Notes under the pieces: model-generated
Databases searched by the model: none
Told to the model about the DNA's origin: nothing
The model's input: only the letters and a program-made list of their open reading frames with translations
Translations under genes and position numbers: made by a program
Assembly (NCBI GenBank): GCA_022843945.1
Contig: JALHMR010000002.1
Span: 219,092-283,091 of the forward strand
Reading direction: 5' to 3'
DNA length: 64,000 nt
DNA from: Rhodospirillaceae bacterium
Lineage (GTDB): Bacteria > Pseudomonadota > Alphaproteobacteria > CACIAM-22H2
In this document: positions 26,171 to 33,811 of the stretch, piece by piece
How the letters are laid out: the number at the start of each line of letters is the position of its first letter
How positions within the stretch are numbered: the stretch's first letter is position 1

Positions 26171-27091
26171 ATGAGCGTGCATTCGTTACTCGGCTACAGC
26201 CTGACTGTCCCGGATATCGAGCCGGGCAAGAAATTCTATGAGGATTTCGGCCTGAGCGGCACGGCCCGCGGCAACCGGCTCGGTCTGCGCTGCGGCGACG
26301 ACACGCGCGACACCGTGACCCTGGCCGAGGGCAAGGGACGGCGGCTCAATCACCTGGTCTTCGGCGCCTCGGCGGCCGGCCTGAAGGTGCTGGAGAAGGA
26401 CATCAAGGCCCGCGGCGGCAAGGTCGTCGATGCGCCCGCCGAGTCAGGCGGCGCCTTCGCCGTGCGCGACCCCGACGACAACCTCATCGTCTTCCGCGAG
26501 AATCAGCGCGCCGACGTGCTCGAGCGCCGCAAGAAGGTGATCGCCGAGGAGACCGCGAAATACACGCGCGCCGGCGGGCGCCGCGGCTGTCCGCCGCGCG
26601 ACATGGCGGTGAAGCCCTGGCGCCTCGGCCACGTGCTCCTCTTCACGCCGGATGTCGATCGCCAGATCGCCTTCTACACCGACACGCTGGGCATGAAGCT
26701 TTCCGATCGCTCGGGCCCGATCATCGCCTTCCTGCGCGTGGCCGGCGGCTCTGACCACCACGTCATCGCCTTCGCCAAGTCCGACCGGCCCGGCTTCCAC
26801 CATGCGAGCTTCGAGGTCGGCGGTGTCGACCATGTCGGCTTCGGCGCCGCCTCGCTGCTGCGCAAGGGCTACCGCAACGGCTGGGGCTTCGGCCGCCACG
26901 TCATCGGCTCGAATTTCTTCCATTACGTGCGCGACCCCTGGAACTCGCTGGCCGAGTATTTCTTCGACATCGACTACATCGCCGACGACGCGGCTTGGGA
27001 CGCGCGAGACTGGCCGGGCGAGGACTCCCTCTATCTCTGGGGGCCCGATGTGCCGGCGGACTTCGTGGAAAATTTCGACGCGCCCAAGTGA
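26171..27091 (+). CDS. Extradiol dioxygenase-like VOC protein (two-domain)
   Basis: A 306-residue protein with two vicinal-oxygen-chelate modules: residues 1-112 (divergent, no full metal set) and about 148-275. The second carries the 2-His-1-carboxylate iron set: H154 in RLGHVLLF, H210 or H211 in GFHHASFE, and E262 in NSLAEYFFD. This matches catechol 2,3-dioxygenase type ring-cleaving enzymes. The ATG at 26171 has GGGAG upstream. It sits 100 bases after the dehydrogenase pair and 107 bases before a Liv-type binding protein, suggesting a small catabolic cassette for an aromatic or enediol compound. Substrate unknown. Confidence 0.8.
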   Translation: MSVHSLLGYSLTVPDIEPGKKFYEDFGLSGTARGNRLGLRCGDDTRDTVTLAEGKGRRLNHLVFGASAAGLKVLEKDIKARGGKVVDAPAESGGAFAVRDPDDNLIVFRENQRADVLERRKKVIAEETAKYTRAGGRRGCPPRDMAVKPWRLGHVLLFTPDVDRQIAFYTDTLGMKLSDRSGPIIAFLRVAGGSDHHVIAFAKSDRPGFHHASFEVGGVDHVGFGAASLLRKGYRNGWGFGRHVIGSNFFHYVRDPWNSLAEYFFDIDYIADDAAWDARDWPGEDSLYLWGPDVPADFVENFDAPK

Positions 27092-27134
27092 GGCGTGTCG
27101 GCAACTGGCGTCAACGGGGGAGAGCGAATAGTAT

Positions 27135-27148
27135 TGATCGACTGATCA
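27135..27148. promoter_or_regulatory. Palindrome TGATC-N4-GATCA upstream of the binding-protein gene
   Basis: A perfect inverted repeat TGATC-GACT-GATCA, 51 bases before the start of the Liv-type binding protein, within AT-richer DNA. The spacing and form are typical of GntR-type operators, and a related half-site pattern recurs at 39556-39569. Confidence 0.35.
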
Positions 27149-27198
27149 CGTAAGTCGGCATTCCAACAGCGAAAACAATCAATCTTTAGGGAGGATCC

Positions 27199-28464
27199 AT
27201 GCTCGACAAATCGTTTACCCGGCGGGCCGGCCTGCTGTCGGCCGCGGCCACCGTTGCCTTGCTGGCAATGGGCGGCGGGGCGCAAGCCCAGCAGGGCCCC
27301 ATCAAGATCGGCTACGGCATGTCGCTGACCGGCGGTCTCGCCGTCAACGGCAAGGCGGCGATCATCGCCCACGAGGCCTGGGCGGCCGACGTCAACGCCA
27401 AGGGCGGACTGCTCGGGCGCAAGGTCGAGCTGGTCTATTACGATGACCAGAGCACGCCCTCGACTGTCCCGGCCATCTACCAGAAGCTGATCACCGTCGA
27501 TAAGGTCGATTTCGTCATCGGCGGTTACGCAACCGTGCCGCTCGCCGCCGCCATGCCGGTGGTCATGCAGCACAACAAGGTCTTCGTCGGGCTCTTCGGC
27601 CTCGCGGTGAACGAGGAATTCAAGTATCCGAAGTACTTCTCGATGGCCCCTCCGGGGCCGGATCCGAAGCCGGCCTTCACCAAGGGCTTCTTCGACATCG
27701 CCATGCAGCAGAATCCGAAGCCGCAGACCGTGGCGATCGTCGCCAACGATCTGGAGTTCTCGAAGAACGCCTCGGATGGCGCCCGCGAGAACGCCAAGAA
27801 GGCGGGCCTGCGCATCGTCTACGACCGCTCCTATCCGCCCACCACGCCCGACTTCACGCCGATCGCCCGCGCCATCCAGGCGACCAACCCGGATCTCGTT
27901 GTGGTTTGCTCCTATCCGCCGGATTCGGTCGGCATGATCCGCGCGTCCAACGAAGTCGGCCTCAAGCCGAAGATGTTCGGCGGCGCGATGGTCGGCCTGC
28001 AGGCGACGCCGATCAAGACGCAGCTCGGGCCGCTGCTCAACGGCATCGTCAACTACGACTTCTGGCTGCCGGCCTCGACCATGCAGTTCCCCGGCGCCAT
28101 GGAGTTCCTCAAGACCTACCAGGCCAAGGCGCCAGGCGCGGGTGTCGACGTGCTCGGCTACTACATCCCGACCTGGGCCTATGCCCAGCTCGAGGTGCTG
28201 GGCCAGGCGATCGAGGCGACGAAGTCGCTCGATCAGGACAAGATCGCCGACCATCTTGCCAAAGGCACCTTCAAGACGCTGGTCGGCGATGTGAAGTTCG
28301 GCAAGAACGGCGAGTGGGCCGAGGAGCGTATGCTCCAGGTGCAGTACCAGAACATCAAGGGTAACGCCCTCACCGAGTTCACCGACATGTCGAAGACAGT
28401 GATCGTCACGCCGGCGAAGTACGCCACCGGCAAGGCGATCTACCCGTTCACCAGCGCCAGGTAA
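27199..28464 (+). CDS. Liv-type ABC transporter substrate-binding protein
   Basis: Periplasmic binding protein of the branched-chain amino acid/amide class, 421 residues. It has a signal peptide starting MLDKSFTRRAGLLSAAATV and cleaved after GAQAQ. The mature part begins IKIGYGMSLTGGLAVNG, followed by YDDQSTPSTVPAIYQKLI and the two-lobed Peripla_BP pattern with AIVANDLEFSKNASDGA. Many relatives bind aromatic acids or other carboxylates rather than amino acids. GGGAGG lies just before the ATG. No Liv permease or ATPase gene lies beside it, so it must share components encoded elsewhere, possibly those at 51939-55415. A strong terminator follows. Confidence 0.9.
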   Translation: MLDKSFTRRAGLLSAAATVALLAMGGGAQAQQGPIKIGYGMSLTGGLAVNGKAAIIAHEAWAADVNAKGGLLGRKVELVYYDDQSTPSTVPAIYQKLITVDKVDFVIGGYATVPLAAAMPVVMQHNKVFVGLFGLAVNEEFKYPKYFSMAPPGPDPKPAFTKGFFDIAMQQNPKPQTVAIVANDLEFSKNASDGARENAKKAGLRIVYDRSYPPTTPDFTPIARAIQATNPDLVVVCSYPPDSVGMIRASNEVGLKPKMFGGAMVGLQATPIKTQLGPLLNGIVNYDFWLPASTMQFPGAMEFLKTYQAKAPGAGVDVLGYYIPTWAYAQLEVLGQAIEATKSLDQDKIADHLAKGTFKTLVGDVKFGKNGEWAEERMLQVQYQNIKGNALTEFTDMSKTVIVTPAKYATGKAIYPFTSAR

Positions 28465-28481
28465 GCGGGTTTGCGCAAATG

Positions 28482-28514
28482 CGCCGCCCGGGGAAACCCG
28501 GGCGGCGTTTTTTT
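28482..28514 (+). terminator. Strong rho-independent terminator
   Basis: A perfect 11-bp GC stem (28482-28492 and 28497-28507) closed by a GAAA tetraloop and followed by seven T residues (28508-28514), 18 bases after the binding-protein stop codon. This is the clearest intrinsic terminator in the window. Confidence 0.95.
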
Positions 28515-28523
28515 GTGGCTAGT

Positions 28524-28640
28524 CGTCACCCCGGCGAAAGCCGGGGTCCAGGCTAATCCGGAGATAGAGTGCGCGAAGCGCGCGACTTCATGCTGGACCC
28601 CGGATCGGCGCTCGCTGTCGCTCGCTGGTCCGGGGTGACG
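28524..28640. repeat. Extragenic palindromic repeat, family A (copy 1)
   Basis: A composite dyad whose outer arms are CGTCACCCCGG (from 28524) and CCGGGGTGACG (to 28640) and whose inner parts include CCGGGGTCCAG (28541-28551) and CTGGACCCCGG. Related elements lie at 52685-52826 and 63853-63893. It fills the gap between a terminator and the convergent Ldh-type gene. Confidence 0.8.
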
Positions 28641-28641
28641 A

Positions 28642-29688
28642 TCAGGTTAGTGGCGAAATCCTGAGTTCGCTGGCCAACCCATCCAACTGCACCCGCAAGG
28701 GTGCCGGCAGGGGAATGCCCTTTGCCTCGCGCTCGGCGCGCCGGCCGTGGCTCTGCTCGCCGGGCAGCCAGATCCGCTCGACACCGGGCAATTTCGCCGA
28801 GCCGCGCATCTGCCGGGCCACGTCGTCGACCTTGCGCTTGAATTCGTCGACCGGACCGAAGGCCGAGGCGTCGATCGCCATGATGGCCTGGCCGGTATTG
28901 GTCGGTGTCACCTCGTCCTTGTTGAAGTCGACCGTCTCACGTGCCATCGCCGCGCCATTGAGCGTGCCGGCGAGCAGGCCGAAGACCAGCGCCAGGCCGT
29001 AGCCCTTGTAGCCGCCGATCGGCAGCAGGAAGCCGTCGTCGGCGCGCTTGGGATCGGTGAGTGGCTTGCCCTGGCGGTCCATCATCCAGCCCTCGGGCAT
29101 GGTCTCGCCGCGCTGCGCCTTGGTCTTGACCTTGCCGTAGGCGGCGACGGTGGCCGCCATGTCGAGCACGAGAGGCGGCTCCCGATCGGTCGGGATCGCC
29201 ACGGCCAGCGGGTTGGTCGAGAGCAGCATGTCGATGCCGCCCCAGGGCGGCAGGTGGTTGGCATTGCCCACCGCGAGATAGAGCCCGATCATGTCGTGCG
29301 CCAGCGGCATCGAGGCATAGAGCGAGGCCGGCCCCGCGTGATTGCTGGCCCGCACGCCGACCCAGGCGACACCGGCGGTCTTTGCCTTCTCGATCGCGGT
29401 GCGCGCGGCGAATGACATCACCAGGTGACCCATGCCGTTGTCGCCGTCGACCAGCGCCATCGCCGCCCGGTCGCTGACCACCCGGATCTTCGGCCTCACG
29501 TTGATGCCGCGGTTGCGGATGCGGCGGATGTATTGCGGCAGGCGGAACACGCCGTGCCCGTCGGCGCCGATCAGGTCGGCGCGGGTCATCAGCCCCGCCA
29601 CGCTGCTTGCGTCGTCCGCCGGCAGGCCGACCGCCTGCAGTGCTCGGGCGATGAAATCCTCAAGCTGCTGCGCTTTTACGGTCGTCAC
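28642..29688 (-). CDS. Ldh family NAD(P)-dependent oxidoreductase
   Basis: Malate/L-lactate/ureidoglycolate dehydrogenase family (YlbC/AllD/ComC type), 348 residues, unrelated to Rossmann lactate dehydrogenases. Visible are ADLIGADGHGVFRLPQYI (about 32-49), VGVRASNHAGPASLY (about 105-119), which holds the catalytic histidine H112, and IGGYKGYGLALVFGLLAGTL (about 223-242). The start is GTG 29688 with GGGAGGA upstream. It is transcribed divergently from the Gfo/Idh/MocA pair at 29900 over a 211-base AT-richer region, so both may answer to one regulator. Probably oxidises a 2-hydroxyacid in the surrounding catabolic pathway. Confidence 0.88.
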   Translation of the reverse strand: MTTVKAQQLEDFIARALQAVGLPADDASSVAGLMTRADLIGADGHGVFRLPQYIRRIRNRGINVRPKIRVVSDRAAMALVDGDNGMGHLVMSFAARTAIEKAKTAGVAWVGVRASNHAGPASLYASMPLAHDMIGLYLAVGNANHLPPWGGIDMLLSTNPLAVAIPTDREPPLVLDMAATVAAYGKVKTKAQRGETMPEGWMMDRQGKPLTDPKRADDGFLLPIGGYKGYGLALVFGLLAGTLNGAAMARETVDFNKDEVTPTNTGQAIMAIDASAFGPVDEFKRKVDDVARQMRGSAKLPGVERIWLPGEQSHGRRAEREAKGIPLPAPLRVQLDGLASELRISPLT

Positions 29689-29837
29689 GCCTTGTCCTCC
29701 CGGACGAATTCCTCGACGGTAAGCGGCACTTTCTATTGCCGAATGGCACTGGACTGCAACCTGCGCCCGGACAACACTTTGGTCCGGCCGGTCCGGTTTT
29801 GCGACCGGGCTGGGTCGTTGCCAGAACGCTCAATTAG

Positions 29838-29860
29838 CGATAGATAAATAAGCAATGTAA
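29838..29860. promoter_or_regulatory. AT-rich operator-like segment between divergent operons
   Basis: The sequence around GCGATAGATAAATAAGC forms an AT-rich island in GC-rich DNA, 40-60 bases before the GTG at 29900. The GATAAATAA core is repeated at 38366-38374 and, on the other strand, at 39552-39560. Confidence 0.3.
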
Positions 29861-29899
29861 AACAGGACGGCCACGGTTGGCGGGCGTAGGGAGGACGGC

Positions 29900-30976
29900 G
29901 TGAAGCAGATCGAAGTCGGCATCATCGGCACCGGCTGGTGCGGCGGCATCCGCGCCGAGGCCTGCGCGGCCAACCCCCTGGTCAAGGCCCTGCACATCGT
30001 CGAGAGCCGGCCCGAGCGCCTGGCGGAGATGCAGGCGAAGACCGGCGCCAAGACTGCCAGCGCCGACTATCGCGACCTGCTTAAGAACCGGAATGTCGAG
30101 GCGGTGTTCGTCTGCGCCACGCCGGAGACGACGCATTATCCGATGGCCATGGAAGCACTGCTGGCCGGCAAGCATGTGTTCCTGGAAAAGCCGATCGCTA
30201 TGGATCTCGACGAGGCGGACGAGCTGATCGCCATCGCCAAGCGCTCGAAGCTCAAATTCACGATCGGCTATTCGCAGCGCTTCAATCCAAAATACGCTTA
30301 CTGCAAGAAGGTGATTGCCGACGGCACGCTCGGCCAGCCCGTCAGCGCGCTGGTCAGCCGCCACATCACCCGCGGCCTGGGCAAGAAGATCAGCGGCCGC
30401 ACCAAGCTCTCGCCGGCGGCGATGGAAGCGACGCACGACCTCGACTTCGTGCTCTGGTGCCTGGAGCCAGCCAAGCCGGTGCGCGTCTATTCGCAGACCG
30501 TGCACCGGGTGATGGCGGCGACCAACCCGCTGGTGCCGGACTGCCAGTGGATTGTGGTCACCATGGACAACGGCGTGGTCTTCACCGTCGGCGCCGGCTG
30601 GATCCTGCCGCCGGGCTATCCGAATTTCTCCTCGACCTGGATCGAGATCGTCGGCTCCGAAGGCGCCGTGATGGTCGACGACACGCATCGCGACGTCATG
30701 CTCAACACCATGGGCAAGGGCATGATGCTGCCGATGTCGACCATGCCCGGTGAATCGGTCGGGCATGTTTACGCCGGCTCCATGGCGCCCGAGACCATCC
30801 ACTTCGTCGAGGCCGTGGCCTATGATCGCCCCGTGATGGTGACGCCTGAATCGGCGCGCACGGTGATGGAGCTCTACATGGCCGCCGACCTCTCGGCCGA
30901 GCGCAACATGCCGGTCGATCTGCCGCTGTCGAACGAGGCCACGGTGGCGCTGGCGGCCGCGGGAGCCCGCGCATGA
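29900..30976 (+). CDS. Gfo/Idh/MocA family oxidoreductase
   Basis: NAD(P)-dependent sugar/inositol-type dehydrogenase of 358 residues. The Rossmann fingerprint GIIGTGWCGGI lies near 8-18, the signature EKPIAMDLDEAD near 99-110, and the C-terminal alpha/beta domain includes GYSQRFNPKYAY and SRHITRG. The catalytic Asp/His pair probably lies in EATHDLDFVLW (about 176-186). GTG 29900 has GGGAGGA in front. It overlaps the next gene by four bases. A homologous second copy immediately follows, suggesting a two-step or heteromeric oxidation of a polyol or sugar acid. Confidence 0.88.
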   Translation: MKQIEVGIIGTGWCGGIRAEACAANPLVKALHIVESRPERLAEMQAKTGAKTASADYRDLLKNRNVEAVFVCATPETTHYPMAMEALLAGKHVFLEKPIAMDLDEADELIAIAKRSKLKFTIGYSQRFNPKYAYCKKVIADGTLGQPVSALVSRHITRGLGKKISGRTKLSPAAMEATHDLDFVLWCLEPAKPVRVYSQTVHRVMAATNPLVPDCQWIVVTMDNGVVFTVGAGWILPPGYPNFSSTWIEIVGSEGAVMVDDTHRDVMLNTMGKGMMLPMSTMPGESVGHVYAGSMAPETIHFVEAVAYDRPVMVTPESARTVMELYMAADLSAERNMPVDLPLSNEATVALAAAGARA

Positions 30977-32091
30977 CCCGGCGCCCGGCAAATCAGATCG
31001 GCCTGGCGATTATCGGCGCGGGCCGTGTGGGCCTGTTCCGCGGTGGCGTCGCCGCGCGCCATCCGGCGGTGCAGTGGATCGGCATCGCCGAGACCAAGGC
31101 CGAGCGCGGCAAGGAAGTCGGCCAGAAGATCGGCGCGGATTTCGTGACCACCGATTATCGCGAGCTGCTCAAGCGCCCGGAGGTCACGGCGGTAATCGTC
31201 GCCACCGACGAGCACCTGCATGTCGATCCGGTGCTGGCCGCCGTCGAGCGCGGCCTGCCGATGCTGATCGAGAAGCCGCTGGCCACCACCCTGTCGGATT
31301 CGGCGCGGGTCCTGCGCGAGATCCAGCGCTCCGGCGTCGATGCCGTGGTCGGCTACACCCAGCGCTTCCGCCGCCGCTGGCTGGCGGCCAAAGAGAAGGT
31401 GCGCACCGGCGCCCTGGGTGACGTCACCCTGGTCACTTCACGCGCCTTCATGAACCGGCTGGTGGCCATCGACAACTACAAGCGCACCGACAAGCCGGAG
31501 ACCATCTCGCCGATGGTCATCTCGGGCACGCACGCGCTCGACGTCGCCATGTGGTTCCTCGAGGCCAAGACGCCGGTCGAGGTCTATGCCCGCTCGATCG
31601 ACAAGGTACTCGGCCCGCTCTACAAGGGCATCGATGCCACCGCCGGCATGATCATGTTCTCGGACGGCTGCGTCTATCACCTGAACATCTCCTGGGCCCT
31701 GCCGGTGACCTGGCCGGGCGCGGTCTATAGCCTGGAGGTCGGCATCGTCGGCACCGACGGCGTGCTGACCATCGACGACACACACCGCGATATCGTGCTG
31801 GCGGTCTCGGCGCCGCAGGCCGAGGGCTACGCCCCGGACAAGAACCGCCTCGTCGACTTCATGGGCAGCTATCCGCCGGGCGACATGGCGCTGGGCGAGC
31901 TGCGCGGGCCGATGCGCGAGGAAACCGAGCAATGGCTCAACCGCATCGCGCTCGGGCTGCAGACCCAGCACGCGACCGCGGCCGAGGCCCATAACCGCCT
32001 GATGCTGACCAAGGCGCTCGACTTGTCGGCGAAGCGCAAGCAGGCGGTGCGCCTGCCGCTCGATCCCGAGGAGGAACGCGCGGCCGCCTAG
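30973..32091 (+). CDS. Gfo/Idh/MocA family oxidoreductase (second of a pair)
   Basis: A 372-residue paralogue of the preceding gene, translationally coupled by an ATGA overlap. It has AIIGAGRVGLFRGGVAARHP (about 12-31), EKPLATTLSDSA, GYTQRFRRRWLAAKE, and SGTHALDVAMWFLEAKTP as the likely active-site helix. The C-terminal ISWALPVTWPGAVYSLEVG matches the beta-sheet face seen in the first copy. The pair probably arose by duplication and may form a complex or act in sequence. The downstream genes encode a tripartite tricarboxylate transporter, so the substrate is likely a carboxylated sugar derivative. Confidence 0.87.
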   Translation: MTRRPANQIGLAIIGAGRVGLFRGGVAARHPAVQWIGIAETKAERGKEVGQKIGADFVTTDYRELLKRPEVTAVIVATDEHLHVDPVLAAVERGLPMLIEKPLATTLSDSARVLREIQRSGVDAVVGYTQRFRRRWLAAKEKVRTGALGDVTLVTSRAFMNRLVAIDNYKRTDKPETISPMVISGTHALDVAMWFLEAKTPVEVYARSIDKVLGPLYKGIDATAGMIMFSDGCVYHLNISWALPVTWPGAVYSLEVGIVGTDGVLTIDDTHRDIVLAVSAPQAEGYAPDKNRLVDFMGSYPPGDMALGELRGPMREETEQWLNRIALGLQTQHATAAEAHNRLMLTKALDLSAKRKQAVRLPLDPEEERAAA

Positions 32092-32105
32092 ACGATCAAG
32101 GGACC

Positions 32106-32133
32106 GGTCCACACCACAAAAACCGGGTGGACC
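32106..32133 (+). promoter_or_regulatory. Intergenic hairpin before the Bug-type gene
   Basis: Arms GGTCCAC (32106-32112) and GTGGACC (32127-32133) with an A-rich loop lie between the oxidoreductase stop and the start at 32154, and are followed by a GAGGGAGGA ribosome binding site. There is no T-run, so message processing or partial attenuation is more likely than termination. Confidence 0.35.
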
Positions 32134-32153
32134 CTTAAACGAGGGAGGATGCT

Positions 32154-33144
32154 ATGAACAGGAGAACGCTACTGGCCACGCTGCTCGGCGGAGCGGCGCT
32201 GGGCATGCTGGGCGCACCGGCCGGTGCGCAGGTTCGCGAAGACCCATCCGCCTACCCGTCGCAGACCATCCGCATGGTCGTGCCCTTCGCCCCCGGCGGC
32301 GCCTCCGACTTCGCCGCCCGGCTGATCCAGCCCGGCATGTCGGAAGCGCTGGGCAAGCAGATCGTCATCGAGAACCGCCGGCAACGTGGGCATGGACGTG
32401 GCGGCGCGCGGCGCACCCGATGGCTATACGCTCTATCTCGGCAATGTCGGCACGGTGTCGATCAACCCGTCGCTCTATCCCGACCTGACGGTGAAGCCGA
32501 GCGTCGACTTCATCCCGGTGACCATCGTCGCCGACACGCCGGGCATCCTGATCGCCAATCCGAAGTTCCCGCCGAAGGACGCCAAGGAGTTCGTCGCCTA
32601 TGCCAAGGCGAATCCGGGCAAGGTGAACTTCGCCTCGCCGGGCAGCGGCAGCCTCAACCGGCTGGAGATGGAGCTGTTCCGCAAGGCCAATGGCATGGAC
32701 ATGACGCACATCCCTTACAAGGGCGGTGCGGGGCCGGCGGTGGCGGACGTCATCGGCGGCCATGTCGAGGTGATGTTCACCACCATTTCCTCGGCCATCA
32801 ATCACGTGAAGGGCGGCCGGCTCAAGGCGCTCGGCGTGACGACCAAGGAGCGCGTCGAGGCCATGCCCGACACGCCGACTCTGGTCGAGCAGGGTTTCCC
32901 CGACAGCGTCAGCGCCTCGTGGCAGGGCCTGCTGGTGCCGAAGGGCACCCCGCGCCCGATCGTCGACAAGATCCACGCCGCCGCGGTCAAGGCGATGTCG
33001 GACCAGAATGTGCGCAAGCGGTTCCTTGAATCCGGCACCATACCGGTGACCAGCAAGACGCCGGAGGAGTTCAAGGCCTATCTCGAGGCGGACGCCGCCA
33101 AGTGGTCCAGGGTGATCAAGGAAGTCGGCGCGACGCCGGATTGA
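32154..33144 (+). pseudogene. Bug/TctC-type substrate-binding protein, frameshifted
   Basis: Periplasmic binding component of a tripartite tricarboxylate transporter. The first frame from ATG 32154 gives a signal peptide (MNRRTLLATLLGGAALGML to AGAQ) and the start of the mature domain up to IVIENR. The rest, from GNVGMDVAARGAPDGYTLYL to the stop at 33144, is in a frame one base ahead. At the break (about 32378-32384) the family has the motif ENRPGAGGN; here five codons are reduced to four bases, exactly an 11-base loss. Adding 11 bases restores one continuous frame of about 333 residues. Either the gene is inactivated or this GC-rich repeat was misread. Confidence 0.85.
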
Positions 33145-33162
33145 ACCGTTAGGAGAAGAACT

Positions 33163-33317
33163 CTTCACCCGACGCCTTCGGCGTCACCCTCTCGCCGGCG
33201 AAAGCTCCACTGGAGCTTTCGCTCTTTCGGCTTCGAGCCCGCAAGGGGAGAGGGTTGGTCGGCGTGCTCCCAGCAAACCTCTCCCCTTGCGGGAGAGGTC
33301 GCGAGCGGGTGAGGGGT
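33163..33317. repeat. Extragenic repeat, family B (copy 1)
   Basis: GC-rich stem-rich segment with paired motifs such as CTCTCCCCTTGCGGGAGAGG and GGGGAGAGGG, plus a local AAAGCTCCACTGGAGCTTT palindrome. It separates the broken binding-protein gene from tctB. Related segments occur at 45769-45897 and 57417-57550. Confidence 0.7.
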
Positions 33318-33355
33318 AGAGCTTCGTTCAGGTAAAGGTGCAGCAGGGGCAGGGG

Positions 33356-33802
33356 ATGAAAGTTCGGCTGACGACGGATTTCCTCACCGGCCTGCTGTTT
33401 CTGGCGTTCGGCCTGTTCGTGATCATCTATGGCTCGCGCTACCCGCTCGGCACCGCTGCGCGCATGGGGCCGGGCTATTACCCGCTGCTGGCCAGCTCCG
33501 GCCTTGCTCTGCTCGGCGTGATCCTGATCGGCCGCTCCGTCGTCACAGGCGGTGGTGGCGAAGTCAGCGCCATCAATCTGCGGCCGCTGCTGATGATCCT
33601 GCTGGGCACCCTGGCCTTCGGGCTGCTGGTCGAGCGCCTGGGTTTCCTCGCGGCGGGTCTCGCGCTCGTGCTCCTGACGCGCTTTGCCGAGCGCGATATC
33701 CGCCTCGCCGAGACGGTGGCGCTCGCCCTCGGCCTCACCGCCTTCACCACGGCGATCTTCTGGTACGCGCTCGGCATGCCGCTGCGCCTGATGATCTGGT
33801 GA
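33356..33802 (+). CDS. Tripartite tricarboxylate transporter TctB family protein
   Basis: Small membrane subunit, 148 residues from ATG 33356 (GTG 33338 in frame is an alternative). It has four transmembrane helices: about 9-25, 44-60, 78-94 and 96-112 merging with 122-142. The motif MGPGYYPLL near residues 38-46 is the standard TctB signature between helices 1 and 2. TctB works with the large permease TctA encoded 10 bases downstream and with a periplasmic binding protein, here the damaged upstream gene. Driven by the cation gradient; the substrate is likely a carboxylate. Confidence 0.88.
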   Translation: MKVRLTTDFLTGLLFLAFGLFVIIYGSRYPLGTAARMGPGYYPLLASSGLALLGVILIGRSVVTGGGGEVSAINLRPLLMILLGTLAFGLLVERLGFLAAGLALVLLTRFAERDIRLAETVALALGLTAFTTAIFWYALGMPLRLMIW

Positions 33803-33811
33803 GCGGCTGAC

